Assembly: GCF_025567525.1 (NCBI RefSeq)
Contig: NZ_JAOQJY010000005.1
Location: 132,889 to 196,888, forward strand
DNA from: Gallintestinimicrobium propionicum
GTDB lineage: Bacteria; Bacillota; Clostridia; Lachnospirales; Lachnospiraceae
Reading direction: 5' to 3'
Length of the DNA stretch: 64,000 nucleotides
Part shown: positions 35,083 to 43,059 of the stretch, piece after piece
How the letters are laid out: every line of letters begins with the position of its first letter
Position numbering within the stretch: the stretch's first letter is position 1
Notes under the pieces: generated by a model
What the model was told of the DNA's origin: nothing
What the model saw: the letters and a program-made list of their open reading frames with translations, nothing else
The model's database searches: none
Program-made: the position numbers and the translations under genes

Positions 35083-36276
35083 ATGAAGGAACTTTCAAAA
35101 GAAGTAAGGGAGATTATGAAAGAATACATCGGCGACAACAGTGTAGCGGGTGTGACAGTGCTGGCGGTGAAGGATGGAAAAGAAATCTGCGACTGTCAGG
35201 AAGGCATGGCGGATATCGAAAATGGACGTGCGATGAAGCGCGATACGATTTTTCGGTTATATTCCCAGACGAAACCGGTTACCGGAGCGGCTGCGATGAT
35301 TTTGATGGAGCGCGGAAAGCTGGATCTGTATCAGCCGGTTGCAGAATATCTGCCTGCATTCCGCGAACAAAAAATCTGGCGCAACGGCAGATGCGAAGCA
35401 CTTTTGCCTGGAGAACGGGAGATGCTGGTTGTCGATCTTTTACGGATGACGTCGGGGCTGATTTATGGCGATACGACGACGGAGCCGGGGCGGATGTATG
35501 AGCACGTTTTCGAAGAGGGAAAGGAACGGATGCATACGCTGGAGGCGATGACGACAAGGAATGTGGCGGATGCACTGGCAAAGTGCCCGCTGCTTTATGC
35601 GCCCGGGCAGGGCTGGCAGTACGGTTCCTCTGCAGATGTGCTCGGTGCGATTATTGAAGCTGCGTCCGGCAAACGGTTCGGGGAATTTTTGCAAGAAGAA
35701 ATTTTCGAGCCGCTTGGAATGAAGGATACGGCGTTTTGGGTACCGGAGGAAAAGCAGGACCGGCTGGCGGCAGTATACCAGACTGAAATTGACCAAAATG
35801 GTCAAAACGTACTGAAGCGCTATACGCAGGATCATCTGGTCGTTGCAAACCGGATGGAAAAGTCCCCTGCCTTTGAGTCGGGCGGAGCGGGACTTGCTTC
35901 GACGCTGGATGATTATATGAAATTTGCGCAGATGCTGATGCAGGGCGGAAGCTTAAACGGCGTGCGGGTGCTGAGCGAAAAGACGACGAAGTATTTTACC
36001 AGTCCGGAGCTGATGCCGGTTTCTCAGAAGGTATTTTCTGAATGGGTCGGACTGGATGGCTACAGCTACGGCAACCTGATGCGCGTCTGCAAAAATCCGG
36101 CGCAGTGCGGTTATCTTGCAATGCAGGATGAATATGGTTGGGACGGCTGGCTGGGTGTTTACTTTGCAAACCTGCCTAATGAAAAGACGACCATTCTGAT
36201 GGGGATGCAGAAGGTGGACGCAGGCACGTTTTCCATGACCCGCAAAATCCGCAATCGGATTGTGAGCAAGCTGTAA
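35083..36276 (+). CDS. beta-lactamase-like serine hydrolase (COG1680)
   Basis: 397-aa class C beta-lactamase/esterase-fold protein with no signal peptide. The nucleophile motif is SQTK (YSQTKPVTGAA, about residue 62), the Tyr motif is YGSSADVLG (about 183), and a long C-terminal part ends KIRNRIVSKL. The missing export signal argues for a cytosolic esterase or peptidase rather than antibiotic resistance. AAGGGAG lies 9 bases before ATG 35083 and only 3 before ATG 35077. A monocistronic gene next to the DMT transporter. Confidence 0.8.
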   Translation: MKELSKEVREIMKEYIGDNSVAGVTVLAVKDGKEICDCQEGMADIENGRAMKRDTIFRLYSQTKPVTGAAAMILMERGKLDLYQPVAEYLPAFREQKIWRNGRCEALLPGEREMLVVDLLRMTSGLIYGDTTTEPGRMYEHVFEEGKERMHTLEAMTTRNVADALAKCPLLYAPGQGWQYGSSADVLGAIIEAASGKRFGEFLQEEIFEPLGMKDTAFWVPEEKQDRLAAVYQTEIDQNGQNVLKRYTQDHLVVANRMEKSPAFESGGAGLASTLDDYMKFAQMLMQGGSLNGVRVLSEKTTKYFTSPELMPVSQKVFSEWVGLDGYSYGNLMRVCKNPAQCGYLAMQDEYGWDGWLGVYFANLPNEKTTILMGMQKVDAGTFSMTRKIRNRIVSKL

Positions 36277-36428
36277 AGAAAATAGAAAATTCCGCTTCGC
36301 CGGGAAATTGCTGCCTACCAGAAAACACAGAAAAAGAGCGTATGAAGGAGCCCTTTTTTTTAATTCCAACCCGGAGAAATCTGGTTTTCTGAAGTTTATT
36401 GCTGCCGGAAAAGTACGTTTTCACGGAA

Positions 36429-36457
36429 TTGCATTGCAGTTTAAAACCGTGTAGAAT
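36429..36457 (+). promoter_or_regulatory. sigma-A promoter for the surface locus
   Basis: TTGCAT (36429-36434), 17-base spacer, TAGAAT (36452-36457), 41 bp before the sugar transferase gene. The 150 bp upstream holds an inverted CAGAAAAC/GTTTTCTG pair but no gene. Confidence 0.65.
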
Positions 36458-36497
36458 ATATAACTAGCTTTTACAATCAAATGGAAGGACTGTAAAA

Positions 36498-37916
36498 ATG
36501 TATCAGAGAAGATCGAATCTGCAGAATCTGATGATTTTGCTGCTGGACTGTCTGACGATTGTCGTGAGCCTGATTCTGGCAAACTATATTCGAAATGGTC
36601 GGTTGTTTGAGAGCGATGATGCCCGGATGGATTTCGGCCTTTTGCTCGGAGCAGTGCTTGTCGTTTTTCTGGCAATGAACCTGTTTGGCAGCCTGTACCG
36701 GAACATGATGCTGCGGGGACCGCTGCATGAATGCATGTGTGTGATTCGCAATAATGCAATCAGTTTTGCGGGCGCGGCGGTTGTACTGTATTTTATGGGA
36801 CTGCTGGATGCTTACTCGCGTCTGGTGTTCTTCTATTTTCTTCTGATTGACTGTATCCTGATGCTGATTGTGCACCAGCTCTGGAAAAAATGTCTGCCGT
36901 CTTTGTATCGGATTTTTCGGGAGAGCAGGAAGACGCTGTTGGTTGCGGACGATGTGTTCGCAGTGCCGCTCGTCATGGATATGAAAAATTTTAAGGATTA
37001 CAGCTATGAGTTCTGCGGATTGGCATTTCTGGGCGAGAAACCGGAAAATGGCGAGGTCGGCGGAATGTCGGTCGTAGCTGGGGCAGATGATCTGATCGAT
37101 TACTGTAAAAGCGCGTCTCTGGATGAAGTGATCGTTGCAGTTGCGGATACCCAGAGCAAAGAGATGAAGCATGTTTTGGAAACGCTGGCAGAAATGGGAC
37201 TGACGATTCATTACCGGATTCCTGTTCCGGAGCTGTCCGGTGCGAGCCAGAAAGCTCTGACGCAGTTTGGGCGCTTTTATACGATTACCTATGCGAATCG
37301 TTTTGTACCGGTTGGGCAGCTGGCGATGAAGCGGCTGCTGGATCTGGTCGGAGCGCTGGTCGGCTGTGTATTTTTAGGAATATTGACGGTGATCGTCGGG
37401 CCGATGATCAAGCTGGAGTCTCCTGGACCGATTTTCTTTGCACAGAAACGGGTTGGACGGAACGGCAGAATTTTTAAAATGTACAAATTCCGTTCCATGT
37501 ATGCGGATGCGGAAGAGCGCAAAAAAGAACTGATGGCGCAGAATGAAATGAACGGCCTGATGTTCAAGATGGAAAATGATCCGCGGATTACAAAGACGGG
37601 GGCTTTCTTACGGAAGACGAGCCTGGATGAATTTCCGCAGTTTATCAATATTTTAAAGGGCGATATGAGCCTTGTGGGAACCCGTCCGCCGACGTTGGAT
37701 GAGTTTGCACAGTACAGCCCATATCATAAGAAACGCTTGAGCTTTCGTCCCGGTCTGACCGGAATGTGGCAGGTGAGCGGGCGCAGCGACATAACGGATT
37801 TCGAAGAAATTGTAAAGCTGGATGTAGAGTATATTGATAACTGGTCTTTCTGGCTGGACATTAAGATTTTATTGAAAACTTTCCTGGAGGTCTTTACACA
37901 AAAGGGCGCCAGATAA
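36498..37916 (+). CDS. polyprenyl sugar-phosphate transferase (WbaP/CpsE-like)
   Basis: 472-aa membrane enzyme that transfers a sugar-1-phosphate from a nucleotide sugar to undecaprenyl phosphate, starting an exopolysaccharide, capsule or glycan repeat unit. Four N-terminal helices (about 10-130) precede a CoA-binding-like domain (to about 260) and a fifth helix (LLDLVGALVGCVFLGILTVI). The C-terminal Bac_transf domain has FFAQKRVGRNGRIFKMYKFRSM, KTGAFLRKTSLDEFPQ, GTRPP and RPGLTGMWQVSGRS, including the catalytic Asp-Glu region. No glycosyltransferases or wzx/wzy genes follow, so its polymer must be completed elsewhere. Confidence 0.9.
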   Translation: MYQRRSNLQNLMILLLDCLTIVVSLILANYIRNGRLFESDDARMDFGLLLGAVLVVFLAMNLFGSLYRNMMLRGPLHECMCVIRNNAISFAGAAVVLYFMGLLDAYSRLVFFYFLLIDCILMLIVHQLWKKCLPSLYRIFRESRKTLLVADDVFAVPLVMDMKNFKDYSYEFCGLAFLGEKPENGEVGGMSVVAGADDLIDYCKSASLDEVIVAVADTQSKEMKHVLETLAEMGLTIHYRIPVPELSGASQKALTQFGRFYTITYANRFVPVGQLAMKRLLDLVGALVGCVFLGILTVIVGPMIKLESPGPIFFAQKRVGRNGRIFKMYKFRSMYADAEERKKELMAQNEMNGLMFKMENDPRITKTGAFLRKTSLDEFPQFINILKGDMSLVGTRPPTLDEFAQYSPYHKKRLSFRPGLTGMWQVSGRSDITDFEEIVKLDVEYIDNWSFWLDIKILLKTFLEVFTQKGAR

Positions 37917-37938
37917 AAGACAGTTTTAATGATTCATA

Positions 37939-37973
37939 ACAATAGAGTGTTCCCAAAGTGTACATTTTATTCA
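37939..37973. repeat. 35-bp palindromic repeat, copy 2 (degenerate)
   Basis: Begins ACAATAGAGTGTTCCC after ATTCATA and is tandem with the perfect copy 3 bp downstream. The right arm is diverged. Confidence 0.5.
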
Positions 37974-37975
37974 TG

Positions 37976-38010
37976 ACAATAGAATGCTCGCAGAGCGTGC
38001 ATTCTATTGT
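37976..38010. repeat. 35-bp palindromic repeat, copy 3 (near-perfect)
   Basis: ACAATAGAATGCTCGC - AGA - GCGTGCATTCTATTGT: arms match at 15 of 16 positions. Identical to the copy at 52964-52998. It lies in the leader of the sortase-like gene and includes an in-frame ATG that should not be taken as the start. Confidence 0.9.
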
Positions 38011-38055
38011 TGCCTGGGTATTTGGCTGCGTATTGCGGCAGAATGTGAGGAGAAT

Positions 38056-38859
38056 TTGAAAAAAAGAAAACCGGCAGCCTGTAACGGGCTGTTGAGAGGA
38101 ATTCTGACAGGCATCTGTGTTTTTGGAGTAACGCTGTCCGGATGCAGCTCTTCGAATCCGGAGACGGCGGATACGACAGGCGCTGAGACAATAACGCAGA
38201 GCAGCTCTGCAGAGGAAACTTCTATCGAAGAAGCAGAGGCAGCAGTGGATGCAGCACAGGTGGAAGCGGTTCTGCAGTCGGATGCAGAAATTCCTTTGAA
38301 ATTGAATGAGCTCTGCGCGCTGAATGCAGATGCATATGCGTGGCTGGAAATTCCTGGAACGGGCATCAGCCAGCCAATTCTGCAGAGCAGCATAGACGAT
38401 GAATATTATCTAACCCATAACGTTGCAAAGGAAGAGGCGGAAGATGGGGCAATTTATACAGAGACAGCCAACGATATAGATTTTTCTGATGGCAATACCG
38501 TGATTTACGGACATAACACCTTGGATCGTTTTGGAAAGCTTCATGAGTATCAGGATCGTACTTTTTTTGATGAAAATCGGGAAGTGCGGATTTATCTGCC
38601 GGAGAAGATGCTTGTCTACCGCATTTTTGCAGCATATCCGTATGACGACAGGCATCTGATTGCCGCATATGATTTTTCAGATCCGATTATTTTCCGCAAT
38701 TATCTGGAAGAAGTCTTTTCCATTCGTCAGATCGATGCTTTTATCGATGATACGATGGATGTGACGGAAGATGACAAGCTGATTACGCTGGAAACCGGTG
38801 TGAGCGACGAGCCGGATCAGAGGTATCTGGTGCAGGCAGTTTTGGTTGAGGAACAGTAA
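38056..38859 (+). CDS. sortase-B-like lipoprotein lacking the catalytic cysteine
   Basis: 267-aa class B sortase fold. TTG 38056 follows GAGGAG; ATG 37984 lies in the palindrome and is unlikely. A signal segment ends in the lipobox LSGC. The fold starts NADAYAWLEIPGTGISQPIL and continues DEYYLTHN, GAIYTE and TVIYGHNTLD, which holds the expected His. Where sortases have TLSTC, this protein reads LITLETGV (gly codon GGT near 38797), while the following Arg (DQRYLV) is kept. Without the Cys no transpeptidation is expected, so it may bind a substrate or act as a scaffold. It lies 1 bp from an LCP transferase gene and after a sugar transferase. Confidence 0.8.
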   Translation: MKKRKPAACNGLLRGILTGICVFGVTLSGCSSSNPETADTTGAETITQSSSAEETSIEEAEAAVDAAQVEAVLQSDAEIPLKLNELCALNADAYAWLEIPGTGISQPILQSSIDDEYYLTHNVAKEEAEDGAIYTETANDIDFSDGNTVIYGHNTLDRFGKLHEYQDRTFFDENREVRIYLPEKMLVYRIFAAYPYDDRHLIAAYDFSDPIIFRNYLEEVFSIRQIDAFIDDTMDVTEDDKLITLETGVSDEPDQRYLVQAVLVEEQ

Positions 38860-39956
38860 TGGAGCAGGAAAAGAGAAAACGCAGGAAAAAAAGGACGAAA
38901 AAGCGTTCCGCAATTTCAAAAGTTGGTCTTTTTTTCTTGATTTTGTTACTTGTGCTTCTGTTACTTGGAATTACTGTATCGGCAGGGTGGCTGTGGATGA
39001 ACTACAGCGGTCAGAGCAGGCTTTCCAAAAAACAGGAAGCGATACCGGAGCTGATGCAGCAGGCTGAATCGGAAGCGGAAAGCGAGATGATGCTGGAGGC
39101 GGGAAGCATCCGGTATCATGGAAAGGTTTATACCTACAAAAAGGATATTCTGACCTTTTTGTTTTTAGGAATTGATAAAAATGGAGAAGTAAAGGCTTCT
39201 TCCAATCTCTTTAAGGGCGGCCAGGCGGATGCACTGTTTCTGGCTGTACTCGACCCGGGAGAGAAAAAGATCAGCGTGATCGGAATCAACCGCGATACCA
39301 TGGCTTCTATGAATGTGTATGATAAGAACGGGAGATATTCCGGAAGACAGACTGCACAGATTGCACTTTCCCACGCTTACGGGGACGGTCTGGAAGAAAG
39401 CTGCGAAAACAGCCTGGATGCAGTTTCCAATCTGTTCTATGGTCTTCCGATCCACGGTTACTGCGCACTGAACATGTCGGTTGTATCGAAGTTAAACGAT
39501 GCGGTCGGCGGTGTGGACGTCGTGATTCCGGAATCTGCAAACGGACTGGAAAAGGGCTGGACAACCGGAGCCGAGGTGCATTTAGAGGGCGATGCGGCGT
39601 ACCAGTTTATTCATTATCGCGATACGGCGCAGGAACAGAGTGCAGAAGCACGCCTGGAGCGTCAAAAGCAGTATTTGAAGAAATTTATCCTTCAGGCAAA
39701 AGAAGCGATGAAGCAGGATATGACGCTTCCTTTGCAATTGTATACACAGATTACACCGTACATGGTAACGGATGTGACTGCGGATGAAGCAGTTTACCTG
39801 GCAGGTCAGGCGCTGTCCTACAGCTTTGGGGACGACAATTTTTATTCCATGACGGGAACGGTCAAAATGGGAGAAAAATTCGAAGAATTTTATCCCGATG
39901 AAACAGCACTGTATGAACTGGTGCTGGACGTATTTTATGAAGAGGCGGCGGATTGA
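38859..39956 (+). CDS. LytR-CpsA-Psr (LCP) family transferase
   Basis: 365-aa membrane-anchored enzyme; LCP proteins move polyprenyl-linked glycopolymers onto peptidoglycan or protein. A strongly basic start (KRKRRKKRTKKR) precedes one membrane helix (about 23-45). The LCP domain runs from about 98: FLFLGIDKNG, GQADALFLAVLDPGEKKISVIGINRDTM (in parts, with the key Arg and Asp), GLPIHGYCALNMSVV, VGGVDVVIP and a late RLERQKQYLKKF. The start codon shares one base with the sortase-like stop (TAATG), so translation is coupled. Confidence 0.88.
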   Translation: MEQEKRKRRKKRTKKRSAISKVGLFFLILLLVLLLLGITVSAGWLWMNYSGQSRLSKKQEAIPELMQQAESEAESEMMLEAGSIRYHGKVYTYKKDILTFLFLGIDKNGEVKASSNLFKGGQADALFLAVLDPGEKKISVIGINRDTMASMNVYDKNGRYSGRQTAQIALSHAYGDGLEESCENSLDAVSNLFYGLPIHGYCALNMSVVSKLNDAVGGVDVVIPESANGLEKGWTTGAEVHLEGDAAYQFIHYRDTAQEQSAEARLERQKQYLKKFILQAKEAMKQDMTLPLQLYTQITPYMVTDVTADEAVYLAGQALSYSFGDDNFYSMTGTVKMGEKFEEFYPDETALYELVLDVFYEEAAD

Positions 39957-39979
39957 CCTGCACGCCGGATAAAACGGTA

Positions 39980-40008
39980 TTGGCAGACGGGACACCGCCT
40001 GTTAATAT
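39980..40008 (+). promoter_or_regulatory. promoter for the 237-aa secreted protein
   Basis: TTGGCA (39980-39985), 17-base spacer, TAATAT (40003-40008), 44 bp upstream of the start. Confidence 0.6.
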
Positions 40009-40051
40009 AAAAACAGAAGCCACACAATTTTACGAAAGGGGGATGATTGAC

Positions 40052-40765
40052 ATGAAAAAGAAAATGGCAATTGTTCTTTCACTTGTACTCGCATGCTCTA
40101 TGAGCATGACAGCATTTGCAGCTCCCAGCCCGTCTCTGAATACAGGTAATACGCCTGTTAGTCAGGTAACCGTTGATCAGTCTGTTGCAACAGCAACAGC
40201 TGGAACCGCTGAGTCGACTGTCAGCGGTGTAGCCAGCGCGACTAGTGCAGTAGCAGTTGGAACAACATTCGCAACTGCAAAAGGAAACCAGGCATTGGAT
40301 GCGGCTTCCGTTCAGCTGGTTGTAGCTCCTACAACTGTAGCAGAAACGACAACATCTGCCAGCGAACTGACAAAGGCTTTGACTGCAAAAAAGGTCAAAA
40401 TCATCAACAAGAGTGGTGAGAAAAACATTTCCCTGCTGAATCGGGAAGGCAAGGTAAAATACCTGTGCAGCAGAAATGTTTATCTGACGAATTCAAAGGG
40501 TGAACTGGTAGCAAGCAAGGGTTCTATCTCTATTGCAAAGAGCCTGAAAGAAATCCTGGGCGGATACCAGCTTGCTGAAAATGAGACCATCAGAGCAATG
40601 TACAAGAGAGCAGACGGAACCTTTGTAGCGCTTCCTGTTGTTATTAAGGGCGATGTAGTTTCTTTTGCACTTCCTTCTATCAGCGGTGTTGTTGAAGTTG
40701 TATTCACGGCGGCTGTTGGAACAAGACAGGAAACATTACAGTCTGAAAAAGCTCCCAAGCTTTGA
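40052..40765 (+). CDS. secreted protein of unknown function
   Basis: 237 aa with a clear Sec signal peptide (MKKKMAIVLSLVLACSMSMTAFA, cut in parts before APSPS). The next 90 residues are Ala/Thr/Val/Ser-rich and low in complexity. A compact C-terminal domain (about 115-225) has VKIINKSGEKNISLLNREG, KGSISIAKSLKEILGGY and FALPSISGVVEVVFT. No family is recognised. ATG 40052 follows GGGGG at 9 bases; ATG 40043 is an alternative. It has its own promoter and terminator, in line with the surface locus. Confidence 0.75.
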   Translation: MKKKMAIVLSLVLACSMSMTAFAAPSPSLNTGNTPVSQVTVDQSVATATAGTAESTVSGVASATSAVAVGTTFATAKGNQALDAASVQLVVAPTTVAETTTSASELTKALTAKKVKIINKSGEKNISLLNREGKVKYLCSRNVYLTNSKGELVASKGSISIAKSLKEILGGYQLAENETIRAMYKRADGTFVALPVVIKGDVVSFALPSISGVVEVVFTAAVGTRQETLQSEKAPKL

Positions 40766-40831
40766 TGCATGGCCGACAGGCTAAGTTTTAGATCGAATAA
40801 CAAATTAAATTGATTCGTGTGGTTTCCTTTG

Positions 40832-40876
40832 GAACACCGCCTCCTCTGAAACGGGGAAGCGGTGTTTTGTTTTTTG
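40832..40876 (+). terminator. terminator of the secreted-protein gene
   Basis: AACACCGC pairs with GCGGTGTT around an 18-base loop, followed by a T-rich run. Confidence 0.75.
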
Positions 40877-40880
40877 CTGC

Positions 40881-40913
40881 AAAAAAAGTCCTCCGCAAAA
40901 ACGGAAGACTTTT
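40881..40913 (-). terminator. terminator of the Cys-rich secreted-protein gene
   Basis: Read on the minus strand: AAAAGTCTTCCG, loop, CGGAGGACTTTT and further T. It lies 20 bp after the minus-strand stop and back to back with the plus-strand terminator. Confidence 0.75.
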
Positions 40914-40933
40914 CTGGATGTTGGCGTTGAGAC

Positions 40934-42100
40934 TTATTCGTTCAAGGAATAACCGCAAGCGGTGCAATATTTTTGACTGTCTGCAGATTCGCCAATTTGG
41001 TGCTCTTCTTTTTCGGTATGACCGCAGAATTCACAGACCAGCTGATGATAGGATTCATCAAGACTTTGCCCGACGGTGTATTCATGTGTACAGGATTGAC
41101 CACAGATCTCACAGATACCGTCCGGATCAAATACACATGCGCCATCCATTGTATGTCCACACACGGAACAGGTTCCCTTGTGAATCCGCACGCCGTCTTC
41201 GGCAGTCTCGGTTGTATAGGTATACAGATGGGATTCTTCTTTTATAACGCCGCCGCATGCACCACAGATTTCTTTATGGGAAGAATCATCAGCGGTATAA
41301 TGATCAGCGGTACAGCTTTCTGCCTGTTCTTCGTTGATATATCCACAGAGGACACATACGGGACCGTGCATAGTTGTTCCGGTGATCTGTTTCCTACCGT
41401 CGAACTCATGATTGCAGGGGGCCTCCGGTTCTGGTGTTGTCGGCTCCGGTGTTGGTGCAGGTGTCGGCACTGGGGTTGGAGCGGCAGAAGATGGTAAGGT
41501 CAAAGAGGACAGGATGTTCGAAACAGAGCTGTTGTCCGCACTGGAAGGGACGATCAGTCTGGGGGATGCAAGGATCTGTCCGTTCATTCCGCTGACTGTA
41601 AAGCCGGCTTTTGTCGTTGCGTCAATGGTCGTATATTTTCGGTTTTCTTTGATGCCGAAATTTACATAGTGAACATAGTATGCCAGAAGATCGTCGCCAA
41701 ACGCCTTTTGCAGATCCGGATAAGCGGAACTGTATGCAAAAACATTGAAGTCAGAATTAATATCAGATCTTCCTTCGTTCAAACCGAAAATAACAAAATG
41801 GTTCCAAAGCGCTTCTGAGTCATTTCCAAAGGCCTTTGCAACATCCGGATATGCTATTGCATACCGTTCGGGTTTGAAAACCTGCCTTAAAGCTTCAAGG
41901 GCTTCCGGGGTATATGTTATTTTGTACTTTTTCATAATTTCCTTGTGCAGAGAGGTCTCGGAAGAGGTGTTTTTGTTTATTGTATTCAGTGTATTCAGTG
42001 CGCTCATATTGTTTTTGACAATCATTGCGGCGTTTGCCGTCATACCGGAGCCCAGACACATGGTGAGGGCGAGAGCGAATGCCAGAAGTTTCTTTTTCAA
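40934..42100 (-). CDS. secreted protein: flagellin-like N-terminus, YPD repeats, CxxC-rich tail
   Basis: 388 aa. The signal peptide ends MTANA-A, so the mature protein starts near AMIVKNNMSALNTLNTINKN, which looks like the conserved N-terminal helix of bacterial flagellins; no flagellin core follows. Two related repeats come next (YPDVAKAFGNDSEALWNHF ... GLNEGR, near 83-110; YPDLQKAFGDDLLAYYVHY ... GIKENR, near 127-155), as seen in clostridial surface proteins. A Pro/Thr linker (about 205-232) leads to a tail of at least six Cys-x-x-Cys motifs (CVLCGY, CGACGG, CSVCGH, CEICGQ, CEFCGH, CTACGY), suggesting zinc-ribbon-like repeats. AAAGGAGG precedes the ATG. Function unknown. Confidence 0.8.
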   Translation of the reverse strand: MKKKLLAFALALTMCLGSGMTANAAMIVKNNMSALNTLNTINKNTSSETSLHKEIMKKYKITYTPEALEALRQVFKPERYAIAYPDVAKAFGNDSEALWNHFVIFGLNEGRSDINSDFNVFAYSSAYPDLQKAFGDDLLAYYVHYVNFGIKENRKYTTIDATTKAGFTVSGMNGQILASPRLIVPSSADNSSVSNILSSLTLPSSAAPTPVPTPAPTPEPTTPEPEAPCNHEFDGRKQITGTTMHGPVCVLCGYINEEQAESCTADHYTADDSSHKEICGACGGVIKEESHLYTYTTETAEDGVRIHKGTCSVCGHTMDGACVFDPDGICEICGQSCTHEYTVGQSLDESYHQLVCEFCGHTEKEEHQIGESADSQKYCTACGYSLNE

Positions 42101-42147
42101 TATTACATCCTCCTTTTTTCGAAAAAAAGTTCCTTCATCACAAGTCT

Positions 42148-42176
42148 ATGTTACCATTTTTCAAAAAGCTTTACAA
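42148..42176 (-). promoter_or_regulatory. promoter for the Cys-rich secreted-protein gene
   Basis: On the minus strand TTGTAA, 17-base spacer, TAACAT; the -10 is at 42148-42153 and the -35 at 42171-42176. Confidence 0.65.
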
Positions 42177-42327
42177 CGAAATTGCAATAAATAGTATTTC
42201 CGTTACAGTTCACTCGTACTTTATGAGCAAAAATGAGATGCGAATGGCGCGGGTGAACAGTAACGTATTCCTATCAAAATCATACCAGAGAGCAATAATT
42301 GAATTGTGCAGAATCAACTTATGTTCA

Positions 42328-43059
42328 TCAAAGAAAGGAATCCGCAGCAATTTCATCCTCTGCCAGCATACGGTATCCGACACCAAGCTCATTGATGATA
42401 TAGCGCTTTTCGCCGGGCGTCACGCCCATTTTCTTGCGGATGTTCTTCATGTTGACTTGCAGCTTTTTGACGCTGCCGTAGTCAGAATACCCCCAGACAG
42501 TATGGATGATCGCAGTATACGTCAGCACCTTTCCAGCGTGAATGGAGAGGAACGCCATAATGTTGTACTCCGTTTGGGTCAGGTCGATCTCTTCTTTGCC
42601 TACAAAAACCTGTCGTGTGTCGTAATCGATCAGCAGGTCCTGAAAGCGGAATTTCCCGCCGGGGGTACTTTCATTCTCTTCACTGTGTCGATGGCTGCGG
42701 AGAACGGCCCGGACCCGAGCCAACAATTCCTCCGTGCCAAAGGGCTTGGTGATATAATCATTTGCCCCAAGATCCAGCGCCTCCACTTTGTCCCTCTCGC
42801 TGGAACGGGCGGAGAGCACAATGATGGGCACAGTGTCCGTCTTTCGCACCTCTTGAATCAAACTCATGCCATCCCGATCCGGCAGGCCGAGATCCAGAAT
42901 GATGAGGTCCGGATGATGGGAAGCGTACATCATCATGCCGAGCGCACAGGTCTCCGCGCAGAGAACCTGATAGTCGCTGGTTTCCAGATTTGCTTTAATG
43001 AAGCTTCGGATGTTGGCTTCATCCTCTACGATCAGGATCTTAAATTTGTTATTGCCCAT
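42328..43059 (-). CDS. OmpR/PhoB-family response regulator, KdpE-like
   Basis: 243 aa. Receiver domain with ILIVEDEANIRSFI, phospho-acceptor Asp in DLIILDLGLPDRDG (about 54), Thr/Ser in IIVLSARSSE and Lys in YITKPFG. The C-terminal winged helix (about 140-235) has LTQTEYNIMAFLSIHAGKVLTY and VNMKNIRKKMG. Sequence style is closest to KdpE. The start at 43059 follows GAGG; it overlaps the kinase stop by 11 bases, so the two are translated together. No kdp ATPase lies nearby; targets may be the flanking membrane-protein genes. Confidence 0.88.
   Translation of the reverse strand: MGNNKFKILIVEDEANIRSFIKANLETSDYQVLCAETCALGMMMYASHHPDLIILDLGLPDRDGMSLIQEVRKTDTVPIIVLSARSSERDKVEALDLGANDYITKPFGTEELLARVRAVLRSHRHSEENESTPGGKFRFQDLLIDYDTRQVFVGKEEIDLTQTEYNIMAFLSIHAGKVLTYTAIIHTVWGYSDYGSVKKLQVNMKNIRKKMGVTPGEKRYIINELGVGYRMLAEDEIAADSFL

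Noticed and set aside
35083..36276. Antibiotic-resistance beta-lactamase
   Set aside because: The fold is right but there is no signal peptide and the active-site context is that of COG1680 hydrolases, so resistance cannot be claimed.
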